The notes beneath the pieces were generated by a model, which was given only the letters and a program-made list of their open reading frames with translations, was not told where the DNA came from and did no database searches. From positions 1-15,545 of the forward strand of contig MHYW01000122.1 in assembly GCA_001828545.1 (NCBI GenBank): a DNA stretch of 15,545 nucleotides, given 5' to 3'. The first letter of the stretch is position 1; every line of letters begins with the position of its first letter. The position numbers and the translations under genes are program-made. Shown here in pieces: positions 6,953 to 13,454 of this stretch. Source of the DNA: Planctomycetes bacterium RIFCSPHIGHO2_12_FULL_52_36 (GTDB taxonomy: Bacteria; Planctomycetota; Brocadiia; Brocadiales; Bathyanammoxibiaceae).

Positions 6953-6967
6953 TTCGCCTAAGGCGGA
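6953..6967. repeat. Short TCCGCC/GGCGGA palindrome in the trmD leader
   Basis: ttcgcctaaggcgga is a near-copy of the perfect palindrome at 9773-9787 (tccgcctgaggcgga). It ends 11 bases before the trmD ATG on the transcribed strand, and the purines that could serve as ribosome site (AGGCG) are inside it. Confidence 0.6.
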
Positions 6968-6994
6968 CAGGTTATTCTCATCTATACTAGCACA

Positions 6995-7023
6995 ATTATA
7001 TTTTAGCGTCGTATCTTTTACAA
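6995..7023 (-). promoter_or_regulatory. Sigma-70 type promoter for trmD
   Basis: On the minus strand TTGTAA (7023-7018, four of six) is followed after 17 bases by a perfect TATAAT (7000-6995). The start would be near 6988, giving a leader of about 47 bases that includes the short palindrome. The divergent gap 6942-7254 (313 bases) otherwise holds the terminator-like hairpin at 7075-7096, an AT-rich tract at about 7080-7140 and a plus-strand promoter. Confidence 0.55.
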
Positions 7024-7074
7024 TTGGAGTCTCTGAGAAAGTGAGAAAGGCATCCTGATTTTGGGGTGTAAGGG

Positions 7075-7096
7075 CTACAAAATTTGTAGTCTTTTT
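7075..7096 (+). terminator. Terminator-like hairpin with no upstream plus-strand gene
   Basis: CTACAAAATTTGTAG (7075-7089) is a perfect palindrome with a one-base centre. It is followed by TC and a run of five T residues (7092-7096), the form of an intrinsic terminator reading left to right. No plus-strand gene ends here: the nearest upstream sequence is the start of trmD on the other strand. It may end a short unannotated RNA or antisense transcript, or be chance in AT-rich DNA. Confidence 0.35.
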
Positions 7097-7181
7097 AAAA
7101 ACAAACTTGTTGATAAATAAAATTTTTTCTGTAAACTGTTGGTATTTATCACTTACCAAAGGCAATGGGTCGGTATAGATT

Positions 7182-7210
7182 TTGCTAGAGATGATACTTA
7201 CGGTGATAAT
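7182..7210 (+). promoter_or_regulatory. Candidate promoter for the PIG-L/DegT/WbqC operon
   Basis: TTGCTA (7182-7187, four of six) and GATAAT (7205-7210, five of six) lie 17 bases apart, giving a start near 7217 and a leader of about 38 bases. The AT-rich stretch upstream could help polymerase binding. A second weaker pair, TTGATA (7110-7115) and TAAACT (7132-7137), lies further upstream. Confidence 0.42.
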
Positions 7211-7254
7211 TACAATGTACTAATTTCCAATAAAAATGGTGACTTGCTAGCCAA

Positions 7255-7977
7255 ATGCACAAGGACCTGGCCGAAAAATTGCTTTCAAGGCAGAGACTAT
7301 TGGTGCTGGCTCCCCATTCGGACGACGAGTCTCTGGGGTGCGCAGGCCTTATAGCCAAGATAAAGGACATGGGTGGAGAGGCCTATGTCATGGTGATGTC
7401 CATTGGGAGTCTGAAGCACTATGGGGTGGACGGCGTAGTCCAGGCACAGGTACGGAGGGACGAGTTCCTGGCGGCGGCCGAATTCCTTAAAATAGATGGT
7501 TATGACATAGTCTACAAGGACGACGAGAAATACCTCCGTCTTGATGCCATCCCCAGACGGGATCTGGTAAGCGTAATAGAGAGGGAGAGCAGTGTATCCA
7601 TAGACAAGATAAGCCCCACCATGATAGCCCTTCCCGTACCCTCATACAACCAGGACCACGCCGCCGTCTTTTATGCAGGGTTTACGGCGTGCCGCCCCGC
7701 CCTGCCCCAATACAAGGCCTTCCAGCAGGTAGTCGTCTCTTACGAATGCCCCACCCTGTGCTGGAGTTCAGACAAGGTATTTCAACCTAACCTCTACGTA
7801 GACATATCCCAGCACCTGGACAAAAAACTGGGGGCAATAAGGTGTCACCGTTCCCAGTTGAAGGAGCCCAACCATAATTACAGCCTGGAAAACGTAGAGA
7901 GGCTGGCAAGACTGAGGGGAAGCGAGATAGCTGTAGAGGCCGCCGAGGCCTTCGTGTGTTATCGCATGGTGATATGA
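7255..7977 (+). CDS. PIG-L family (LmbE-like) zinc deacetylase
   Basis: A 240-residue protein of the PIG-L/LmbE family, zinc hydrolases that remove N-acetyl groups from GlcNAc-type sugars or sugar conjugates. The metal motif is A-P-H21-S-D23-D24-E25 (family A-H-P-D-D, here HSDDE), followed by SLGCAGLIAKI. The second metal histidine is H134 in SYNQDHAAVFYAGFTACRP. These three residues (H21, D24, H134) are the expected zinc ligands, so the enzyme should be active. ATG 7255 is the first possible start after an in-frame stop at 7240; the ribosome site is poor. Its stop overlaps the next start as ATGA, so it is the first gene of a tightly coupled cassette with a sugar aminotransferase and a WbqC protein. 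A role in surface-sugar synthesis is inferred from this context; the exact substrate is unknown. Confidence 0.92.
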   Translation: MHKDLAEKLLSRQRLLVLAPHSDDESLGCAGLIAKIKDMGGEAYVMVMSIGSLKHYGVDGVVQAQVRRDEFLAAAEFLKIDGYDIVYKDDEKYLRLDAIPRRDLVSVIERESSVSIDKISPTMIALPVPSYNQDHAAVFYAGFTACRPALPQYKAFQQVVVSYECPTLCWSSDKVFQPNLYVDISQHLDKKLGAIRCHRSQLKEPNHNYSLENVERLARLRGSEIAVEAAEAFVCYRMVI

Positions 7978-9041
7978 GGAAGATACCTCACTCCTTACCC
8001 ACGCTTGAGAAAGAGGAGTTAGAAATGGTAATGGAAGTGCTTAGCTCCAACTACATTGCCCAGGGACCGAAGGTGGAGGAGTTGGAGAGGGTATTTAAGG
8101 ACTATCTGGGGGTGGAGTATACCCTCGCCACCAACTCCGGTTCATCGGCCTTGCACCTCCTGCTCCTGGCCATGGGCATAGGGACAGGGGACGAGATCCT
8201 CGTCCCCAGCTACGTATGCGCAGCAGTGCTCAACCCCATCCTCTATGTGGGGGCCACCCCCAGGGTGGTTGACATAGATGGACGAGACCTGAACATAGAC
8301 CTAAAGGAAGTCAAGAGGCAGGCCAATCCAAAGACAAAGGCCCTCATCGTCGTCCATACCTTTGGTCAGTCTGCAGATATAAATAGTCTGTTAGAGTTGG
8401 AAATTCCAATTATTGAGGACTGTGCCCATAGCCTTGGTGGTAACTATCCACTCAGGGCTGGAAGAAGGCTGGGGAGCCTGGGGGTGGCCTCCATCTTCTC
8501 CTTTTACGCCACCAAGATGATTGCCACAGGACACGGCGGCATGCTTGCCTCAAATTCCTGCACCCTGATGGAAAAGGCAAGGGACCTCAGAGAGTATGAT
8601 GAGAGAGAGGATTATCAGGTAAGATACAACTATAGGATGACGGACATAGAGGCCGCCATGGGACTGAGCCAGATGCGAAAGTTAGATTACTTTATCTCAA
8701 GGAGATGCGAGATAGCGGCCACCTACGACAGGATACTGAAGGATTATGGTCTGGAGATACCCTACAGGAGAAAGGGTTCTACCCACGCCTTTTACAGGTA
8801 CGTCCTTAAGACAAGGCGGACCATGGAGGAAACAATTAAGAGTCTGGATGCCAGGGGGGTAGAATCCAAGAGGCCCGTCTTCAAGCCCCTTCACCAGTAC
8901 CTCCACCTGGACAATGGGGGGTTTCCCAATGCAGAGGAGGCCCACCGTACCATAGTCTCCATACCCATTTACCCGTCCCTGAGCCAGGAACAGGTGGAAT
9001 ACGTAGCCAGGAACGTTGGGGAGGTGTTTTCAGGGCCATGA
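7974..9041 (+). CDS. DegT/DnrJ/EryC1 family PLP-dependent sugar aminotransferase
   Basis: A 355-residue fold-type I aminotransferase of the DegT/DnrJ/EryC1 (ArnB/PseC/DesV) family, which transfers an amino group to a keto-sugar nucleotide. It shows SNYIAQGPKVEELERVF near the N-terminus, TNSGSSALHLLLLAMGIGTGDEILVPSY, the cofactor aspartate D149 in IIEDCAHSLG, and the Schiff-base lysine K181 in SFYATKMIATGHGGML, followed by YNYRMTDIEAAMGLSQ. All key residues are present. The start is ATG 7974, which overlaps the PIG-L stop (ATGA); a GTG at 7956 in frame is less likely. The stop overlaps the next ATG in the same way. Deacetylase plus aminotransferase suggests a modified amino sugar for lipopolysaccharide, capsule or glycoprotein; the product cannot be named. 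Confidence 0.95.
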   Translation: MRKIPHSLPTLEKEELEMVMEVLSSNYIAQGPKVEELERVFKDYLGVEYTLATNSGSSALHLLLLAMGIGTGDEILVPSYVCAAVLNPILYVGATPRVVDIDGRDLNIDLKEVKRQANPKTKALIVVHTFGQSADINSLLELEIPIIEDCAHSLGGNYPLRAGRRLGSLGVASIFSFYATKMIATGHGGMLASNSCTLMEKARDLREYDEREDYQVRYNYRMTDIEAAMGLSQMRKLDYFISRRCEIAATYDRILKDYGLEIPYRRKGSTHAFYRYVLKTRRTMEETIKSLDARGVESKRPVFKPLHQYLHLDNGGFPNAEEAHRTIVSIPIYPSLSQEQVEYVARNVGEVFSGP

Positions 9042-9772
9042 TGGTAGCAGGACACCAGCCCAATTACCTCCCTCATCTCGGATTCTTCCACAAGATGGCC
9101 CAGGTAGACACCTTTGTCATTGTGGACAACGTCCAATTTGTGAAGCGCGGCCCGTTTGGGTGGATGCACCGCAACAAGATTCGTACCCAGGAAGGCTGGG
9201 CGTGGCTTACCGTCCCGGTCCTTACCAAAGGGAAATACACCCAGAAAATTATGGACGTCCACATCAATAACGCCATCCCCTGGAGGCGCAAGCACTGGAA
9301 ATCTATATGGTTTAATTACCAGAAGGCCCCCTACTTTAACAGATACGCCGATTTCTTCCACGAGACCTATAATAAGGAGTGGGAAAGGTTGTCAGACCTG
9401 AACGAGGCCCTGATACTCTATATAAAAGAGGCATTGGGCATAAAGACCAGGGTGCTTAAGGCCTCTGACTTAGGGGTAGAGGGAAAGGCCACAGAACTCA
9501 TCATAGACATCTGTGTGAAGTTGGACGCCAGCAGATACACGCACGGTATCCACGGTAAGGACTATGTGGACGTCAACCAGATGCGGGAAAAGGGAATAGA
9601 GAGCCTGTTCCAGGAATTTCATCACCCCAAATACAGGCAACTCCATGAGCCTTTTATGCCCAACATGTCCACTATTGACCTCCTCTTTAACGAGGGGGAG
9701 AGGAGTCTTGAGATACTCCTGGGGTCGGCTGTAGGGGCAGGGTTTACCCCTGCCCAAAATAATTTGGTTTAA
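9038..9772 (+). CDS. WbqC-family protein with repeat-encoded C-terminal tail
   Basis: A 244-residue WbqC-like protein, a family common in O-antigen and other surface-glycan clusters whose biochemical activity is poorly defined. The N-terminus is diagnostic: A-G-H6-Q7-P8-N-Y-L-P-H-L-G-F-F, then VDTFVIVDNVQFVKRG, and a long conserved body (NKIRTQEGWAWLTVPV; SSxxYxxGxHGKDYVD-like segment at SRYTHGIHGKDYVD). The ATG at 9038 overlaps the DegT stop; a second ATG follows at once at 9041. Residues 232-244 (VGAGFTPAQNNLV) are encoded by a dispersed palindrome at 9731-9755 and the following bases, so the native C-terminus was probably near residue 231 and the present stop is borrowed from the repeat region. 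It closes the three-gene cassette. Confidence 0.93.
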   Translation: MMVAGHQPNYLPHLGFFHKMAQVDTFVIVDNVQFVKRGPFGWMHRNKIRTQEGWAWLTVPVLTKGKYTQKIMDVHINNAIPWRRKHWKSIWFNYQKAPYFNRYADFFHETYNKEWERLSDLNEALILYIKEALGIKTRVLKASDLGVEGKATELIIDICVKLDASRYTHGIHGKDYVDVNQMREKGIESLFQEFHHPKYRQLHEPFMPNMSTIDLLFNEGERSLEILLGSAVGAGFTPAQNNLV

Positions 9773-9832
9773 TCCGCCTGAGGCGGAAAGGGTTCAAAGG
9801 TTTAATTGTAGGGGCAGGGTTTACCCCTGCCC
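9731..9832. repeat. Two identical 25-base palindromes around a 15-base palindrome
   Basis: Bases 9731-9755 and 9808-9832 are identical and each begins GTAGGGGCAGGG and ends ACCCCTGCCC, able to form an eight-pair stem (GGGCAGGG with CCCTGCCC). Between them, 9773-9787 is a perfect copy of TCCGCCTGAGGCGGA, starting directly after the wbqC stop. The first copy is coding (end of wbqC); the second lies 18 bases before the WecA-like start. Two direct copies could recombine or form alternative hairpins in the wbqC-wecA transcript. Confidence 0.85.
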
Positions 9833-9850
9833 GAAGGACAAAGAGTTCAG

Positions 9851-10915
9851 ATGACAGAGCCATTAACAGCCTGCGGTAAAATCTTTGGGATGGCCCTCTT
9901 AATCACCCTGGTGGCAACACCTATCGTAAGGGTTATATCCGAGAAGATTGGGGCAATGGACCACCCTGGAAAGACAAATCCCCACGCAAGACCTACCGCA
10001 CGCATGGGAGGGTTCGCCGTCTTCCTGGGCTTTACAGTCCCTTTGCTCTACAACGTTAACCTCCTTACCGACAAACAGCTTGGTATCCTGCTGGGCGGCA
10101 CCCTTGTAATCGCCATAGGTCTGGTAGACGATGCAAGGGGGTTACCCGCCACAATAAAATTATTCCTGCTCCTGGGTATAACGTATCTCCTTTCCAGACA
10201 CGGGATAATCCTGTCATTATTTTACAATTATTACCTTAACTTATTTTTTACCCTTATATGGATAACAGGGGTGGTAAGCGCCTTCAATGCCTCCGATACC
10301 ATGGATGGGCTAGCGTCCGGCCTTGCCTTTATAGCCGGCTTCGCCTATATGCTGGTGGCCGTACAGACCTACCAGTGGGCCTGGGGTCTACTGGCCTGTG
10401 CCCTTATGGGTTCAACCCTGGGCTTCTTAAGGTACAACTACAATGGCGCCAACATCTTCTTAGGGGATTCAGGCTCCTTTTTCCTGGGTTATATCCTTGC
10501 CACTCTTGGGGTTATGGGAGAATGGTCTACGCATCCCATCAAGGCGGCCGTAATACCCATATTAATATTAGGTGTAATTATCCTTGACTTTTTGTATACT
10601 ATCAGTAAAAGGTATCTGGAAGGGACTACACATACCATAAAAGAGGCGATTATCTACCACGGGGTTGACCACCTCCCGCACAGGCTAGTAGCCACAGGCT
10701 TTAGCCGGCGGGAGGCAGTATTACTTATCTATCTTGTCAGTCTTGTAATATCTATAGGTGCAGTAACCCTCAGGAACTCAAGGCCGGTAGATGCATTGTT
10801 GCTTTTGCTCCAACTTCTTCTTATATTTATAGTTGTCATTAGATTGACGGACTTAAAGAGGGCGGAAACAGGCCATGTACCTGGACTATTGGGGACTAAA
10901 AAAGAAACCCTTTGA
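9851..10915 (+). CDS. WecA/MraY-family polyprenyl-phosphate sugar-1-phosphate transferase
   Basis: A polytopic membrane enzyme of 354 residues with about ten hydrophobic segments, in the glycosyltransferase-4 family that moves a sugar-1-phosphate (often GlcNAc-1-P) from UDP-sugar to undecaprenyl phosphate, starting lipid-linked glycan synthesis. Motifs in order: HPGKTNPHARPTARMGG (38-54), the magnesium pair G-L-V-D93-D94, FNASDTMDGLASG (145-157) with N146, D149 and D152, NGANIFLGDSGSFFLGY (198-214), and H-x-x-D-H-L-P-H-R (270-278), in the place of the C-terminal His motif of WecA. The usual N-x-x-D-G-x-D-G here reads N-A-S-D-T-M-D-G. A WecA-type rather than MraY role is favoured by the surface-sugar neighbours upstream. 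GAAGGA lies 15 bases before the ATG. The 3' end overlaps the next gene by 41 bases. Confidence 0.93.
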   Translation: MTEPLTACGKIFGMALLITLVATPIVRVISEKIGAMDHPGKTNPHARPTARMGGFAVFLGFTVPLLYNVNLLTDKQLGILLGGTLVIAIGLVDDARGLPATIKLFLLLGITYLLSRHGIILSLFYNYYLNLFFTLIWITGVVSAFNASDTMDGLASGLAFIAGFAYMLVAVQTYQWAWGLLACALMGSTLGFLRYNYNGANIFLGDSGSFFLGYILATLGVMGEWSTHPIKAAVIPILILGVIILDFLYTISKRYLEGTTHTIKEAIIYHGVDHLPHRLVATGFSRREAVLLIYLVSLVISIGAVTLRNSRPVDALLLLLQLLLIFIVVIRLTDLKRAETGHVPGLLGTKKETL

Positions 10916-11708
10916 AAACACCCCTAACCCGGATTTCTTCTTTTACTCGGTAAACCACGAGGAGGCCCTCACCAGGCTCTTATACGGGGTAAAGGAGAGG
11001 AAGGGGGCCGTTATGATTACGGGGGATATCGGCGCCGGTAAGACCCTCCTCAGCCGGATGCTGGTGAGACTACTCTCTAGAGAGGAAAAGGGCTATAATA
11101 TAGCCGTAGTAGTAAACCCGAACCTCAGTGCTGAGGACCTGTTACGGGAACTGATATACCAGTTCGGAGGGCTTGAGAGCCTGCCCCCGGTAATAAGTAA
11201 GCTAGATTTGCTCCATAGACTGGAGGACACCATATTTGAGAGTAACGAAAAAGGCCAACACTGTGTACTAGTAATTGACGAAGCCCACGTTATCAAGGAC
11301 GAGGCCATCTTTGAGGAAATTAGGCTACTACTGAATTTCCAGAAGAATGATGCCTTCCTCATGACCATTGTCCTCCTGGGCCAGCCGGAACTGGCGCAAA
11401 GGATCAGGCAACACGAGCCCCTGGCACAACGTATAGCAATAAGATACAACCTCTCGGGCCTTAGTAAAGAAGAGGTGGGGAAATACATAGATTACAGGCT
11501 GAAAGCGTCGGGTGGCAACAGGGAGATATTCAATGCTACCTCCGTTGAGGAGGTATACAGGGCATCAAAGGGCATCCCCAGGATTATAAATAACATCTGT
11601 GACTTGAGCCTCCTCATGGGATTCAGCAGTCAGGCCGAAATGGTGAGCGACGCTATAGTAAAGGCAGTTGCAGATGACCTGAGGCTGGCGGCACGGTACG
11701 TGAAGTAG
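10875..11708 (+). CDS. ExeA/MshM-like AAA ATPase (first copy)
   Basis: A 277-residue AAA ATPase of the ExeA/GspA/MshM type, found with type II secretion, MSHA pili and exosortase-linked polysaccharide loci. The family N-terminus MYLDYWGLKKKPFENTPNPDF is present. Walker A is G50-D-I-G-A-G-K-T57, Walker B is VLVIDEAH with D135 and E136, and LGQPELAQRI, QRIAIRYNLSGLS and KGIPRIINNICD follow as sensor and lid elements. It lacks the C-terminal membrane segment and peptidoglycan-binding domain of full ExeA, so it is the short, cytoplasmic form. The start lies inside the end of the WecA-like gene (41-base overlap), and its stop directly abuts the next ATG. It is a paralogue of the gene at 15118: Walker A falls at the same residues. 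It may energise secretin assembly or polysaccharide export. Confidence 0.93.
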   Translation: MYLDYWGLKKKPFENTPNPDFFFYSVNHEEALTRLLYGVKERKGAVMITGDIGAGKTLLSRMLVRLLSREEKGYNIAVVVNPNLSAEDLLRELIYQFGGLESLPPVISKLDLLHRLEDTIFESNEKGQHCVLVIDEAHVIKDEAIFEEIRLLLNFQKNDAFLMTIVLLGQPELAQRIRQHEPLAQRIAIRYNLSGLSKEEVGKYIDYRLKASGGNREIFNATSVEEVYRASKGIPRIINNICDLSLLMGFSSQAEMVSDAIVKAVADDLRLAARYVK

Positions 11709-13076
11709 ATGGAGATTTCTGAAAGACTGGAAAACCTCCCTTTGGAGGCAAAATTTCCTGATAACCTCAAAGAGAAGATAAGTTACGACGTTGACCGTAA
11801 GCTGTTGATTTTTGAAGGGGTCATGTCTGAAGATGAAAAGAATGAATTGCTAGGAATATCACAGGATGACTCGTACAGGAAGTCTATTGAGGCACTTTTT
11901 CAGAGGTCTCAAATCACAAAGAAGAGAGAAAAGAAGGCAAAATTGAGTCTAAGCGGTTCTAGAGATATCCTGGAGAGAGAAAAAGAGGGTACCGCCCTAA
12001 CTGCCCCAAAAGAGAATATTCAGTTAAAGGGGCTTAACCCACCGGAGCGGGAAGACCCTCCAAAGGAGAGACTCCGTTTTAGTATCATCGGGCAGAAGAT
12101 ACAGGAACAATCTAAACAAGTGGACGCCGGGCAGAAAGGTGAGGCCGAAGAAAAGGCAACCCCTCAAACACAGGTAACTAAAGAATTAAAGGACGAATGG
12201 AAAGAGGCCCAGACCTTCTACCATGAGTTTGTGGTCCTTGCCCAGGAGGTCTTTGATAAAATAAAGGAAGGACATAACTTTGAGATGGAAAGAGTAAGGA
12301 AGGCAATAGAGAAGCTCATAGACGACCTCACCTTAGGGAATGAAAGTATAGTCAGGCTTGCGGCCCTTTCAGACGAAAGCTATAGTCAATTTGCCTCCAA
12401 TGCGGTAAACGTAACCGTCATTTCTATTAAAATAGGCGTGTCTCTGCACTATAACAAGTCCGGCCTGATGGAACTGGGGATGATTTCCTTCTTGAGAGAC
12501 ATAGGTCTAGTCCTGTTGAGCCACATCATAGAACAGCCAAGGAAGCTGAAGACAAGTGAATACGAGGAAGTAAAGAAGCACCCCCTGTACACCGAAAGGT
12601 TTCTGGAGGGACTTGGTATCAATAACGAGGTCTTCAAACAAGTCGTCCTCCAGCATCATGAAAGGGAGGACGGCAGTGGTTACCCTGGCAAATTAAAGGG
12701 GGAGGCCATCCACGAATACGCAAAGATTATAGCAGTGGCCGAGGCATACGAGAGTCTGACGCACAACCGCCCCGTCCGCGCAGGGCTGCCTCCTCACACC
12801 GCCATGAGAGAGATACTGGAGGAGGGGGTGGCCTTTTTTGGCCACAGGGTCACCAAGGCATTCATAAGGGAATTCGGTGTGTACCCTGTGGGTAGTGCTG
12901 TGGAGCTGAACACCGGGGAGACGGCCAAGGTAATTGCCGTCCACAAGGATTTTCCACTCAGACCAGTCGTACAGCTTATGGCAGACGCAGAAGGGAGACC
13001 AATTAGTAAGATACTAAACCTCCTGGAAAAACCCCAGTTATTCATAAAGAGACCCGTAGAGGAAGGCAAACATTAG
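11709..13076 (+). CDS. Degenerate HD-GYP domain protein with N-terminal small module
   Basis: A soluble 455-residue protein. Residues 20-68 form a small module (ISYDVDRKLLIFEGVMSEDE...) of a kind I associate loosely with large bacterial surface proteins. Residues 69-165 are charged and probably disordered or coiled. Residues 225-400 follow an HD-GYP domain, a family that hydrolyses cyclic di-GMP: AVNVTVISIKIG, then LRDIG (262-266), KKHPLYTERFLEGLG, QHHEREDGSGYPGKL (315-329) and a C-terminal GVYPVGSAVELNTGE. Several metal ligands are replaced: Asn231 where the first His is expected, Arg263 for the His of HD, and Glu345 for the later Asp; Leu267 replaces the usual Lys. H291, H316, H317 and the GYP loop remain. 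It is therefore probably a binding or scaffold protein rather than an active phosphodiesterase. It is translated directly after the ATPase and precedes the secretin gene. Confidence 0.88.
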   Translation: MEISERLENLPLEAKFPDNLKEKISYDVDRKLLIFEGVMSEDEKNELLGISQDDSYRKSIEALFQRSQITKKREKKAKLSLSGSRDILEREKEGTALTAPKENIQLKGLNPPEREDPPKERLRFSIIGQKIQEQSKQVDAGQKGEAEEKATPQTQVTKELKDEWKEAQTFYHEFVVLAQEVFDKIKEGHNFEMERVRKAIEKLIDDLTLGNESIVRLAALSDESYSQFASNAVNVTVISIKIGVSLHYNKSGLMELGMISFLRDIGLVLLSHIIEQPRKLKTSEYEEVKKHPLYTERFLEGLGINNEVFKQVVLQHHEREDGSGYPGKLKGEAIHEYAKIIAVAEAYESLTHNRPVRAGLPPHTAMREILEEGVAFFGHRVTKAFIREFGVYPVGSAVELNTGETAKVIAVHKDFPLRPVVQLMADAEGRPISKILNLLEKPQLFIKRPVEEGKH

Positions 13077-13106
13077 GGGGTGGGGGGTAGGGAGGGAAAA
13101 GAATTA

Positions 13107-13170
13107 GAAATTTTAAAATTTCCAATTTCCAATTTCCAATGTTTTCAGTGGTAGGGGGTAGGGAAAAAGA
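13107..13170. repeat. AATTTCC heptad triplet, AT palindrome and GGTAGGG direct repeats
   Basis: The 378-base gap 13077-13454 begins with repetitive DNA. GAAATTTTAAAATTTC (13107-13122) is a perfect palindrome that runs into three tandem copies of the heptamer aatttcc (13117-13137). Similar G-rich strings (ggtagggg-type, ending in gggaaaaga) flank them at about 13077-13101 and 13149-13170. The next 70 bases hold ccctt...aaggg (13182-13201) and no gene. Confidence 0.6.
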
Positions 13171-13245
13171 ATGTAGTCTATCCCTTCGCTTCGCTCAAGG
13201 GCAGGCCCTTCTCCACCTCAGGTAGGTCATGCCTGTCCATTATTT

Positions 13246-13304
13246 CCCCTCTAGAAAGAGGGGACAAAGGGGTGTGTAGGGGCGACCCGGCGGGTCGCCC
13301 CTAC
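13246..13304. repeat. Two adjacent palindromes, including a perfect GTAGGGGC-family copy
   Basis: CCCCTCT (13246-13252) pairs with AGAGGGG (13257-13263) around four bases. Twelve bases on, 13276-13304 is a perfect 29-base inverted repeat with arms gtaggggcgaccc and gggtcgcccctac, matching the decayed copy at 4725-4753. They lie just upstream of the secretin promoter and could end transcription from the HD-GYP gene, although no T-run follows. Confidence 0.8.
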
Positions 13305-13326
13305 TAAATCGCCTGCTATTTTCCCC

Positions 13327-13354
13327 TTGACTTGGGGCGTTCATTTGTTATATT
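13327..13354 (+). promoter_or_regulatory. Promoter for the mshL secretin gene
   Basis: TTGACT (13327-13332, five of six) and TATATT (13349-13354, five of six) are 16 bases apart, and TG lies one base before the -10 as in extended -10 promoters. The start would be near 13361, leaving a leader of about 94 bases to the GTG at 13455. This suggests the secretin gene has its own transcript apart from the WecA/ATPase/HD-GYP unit. Confidence 0.6.
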
Positions 13355-13360
13355 CTTACC

Positions 13361-13450
13361 GTTTGAAGCACAGTCTCCTTTAACCTACCTGGGACGATAA
13401 GGCCTCTGTGCGAGAGGGAGGGGTGGCAAGGACTTAGGTATTTCAGGAGG
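13361..13450 (+). other. Possible structured 5' leader of mshL
   Basis: GCACAG (13368-13373) pairs with CTGTGC (13406-13411) and CCTT (13377-13380) with AAGG (13399-13402), nesting into one stem. CCTCT (13403-13407) pairs instead with AGAGG (13413-13417), sharing bases with the first stem, so the two folds exclude each other. CTCCT (13375-13379) could also pair with the AGGAG of the ribosome site (13445-13449). This is by eye only and may be chance. Confidence 0.3.
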
Positions 13451-13454
13451 TTTT

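Noticed and set aside
6594..7058. 154-codon plus-strand frame
   Set aside because: It is antisense to most of trmD and its upstream region, with no family features.
6932..7165. 77-codon minus-strand frame overlapping the trmD start
   Set aside because: It begins at TTG, has no ribosome site, crosses the trmD promoter and a palindromic repeat, and shows no recognisable protein features.
12495..12500. Sequencing error turning HD into RD in the HD-GYP protein
   Set aside because: AGA for CAC/CAT needs two or more base changes, and other ligand positions are also altered, so true degeneration is more likely.
13117..13140. Possible CRISPR-like array
   Set aside because: The units are 7 bases and directly adjacent with no spacers; it is a simple tandem repeat.
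13361..13454. c-di-GMP-I (GEMM) riboswitch
   Set aside because: Only the GGGACG...AAGGCC part resembles the core; the 5' GGCAAACC half, the tetraloop stem and the second helix are not evident, so it is kept only as a possible structured leader.
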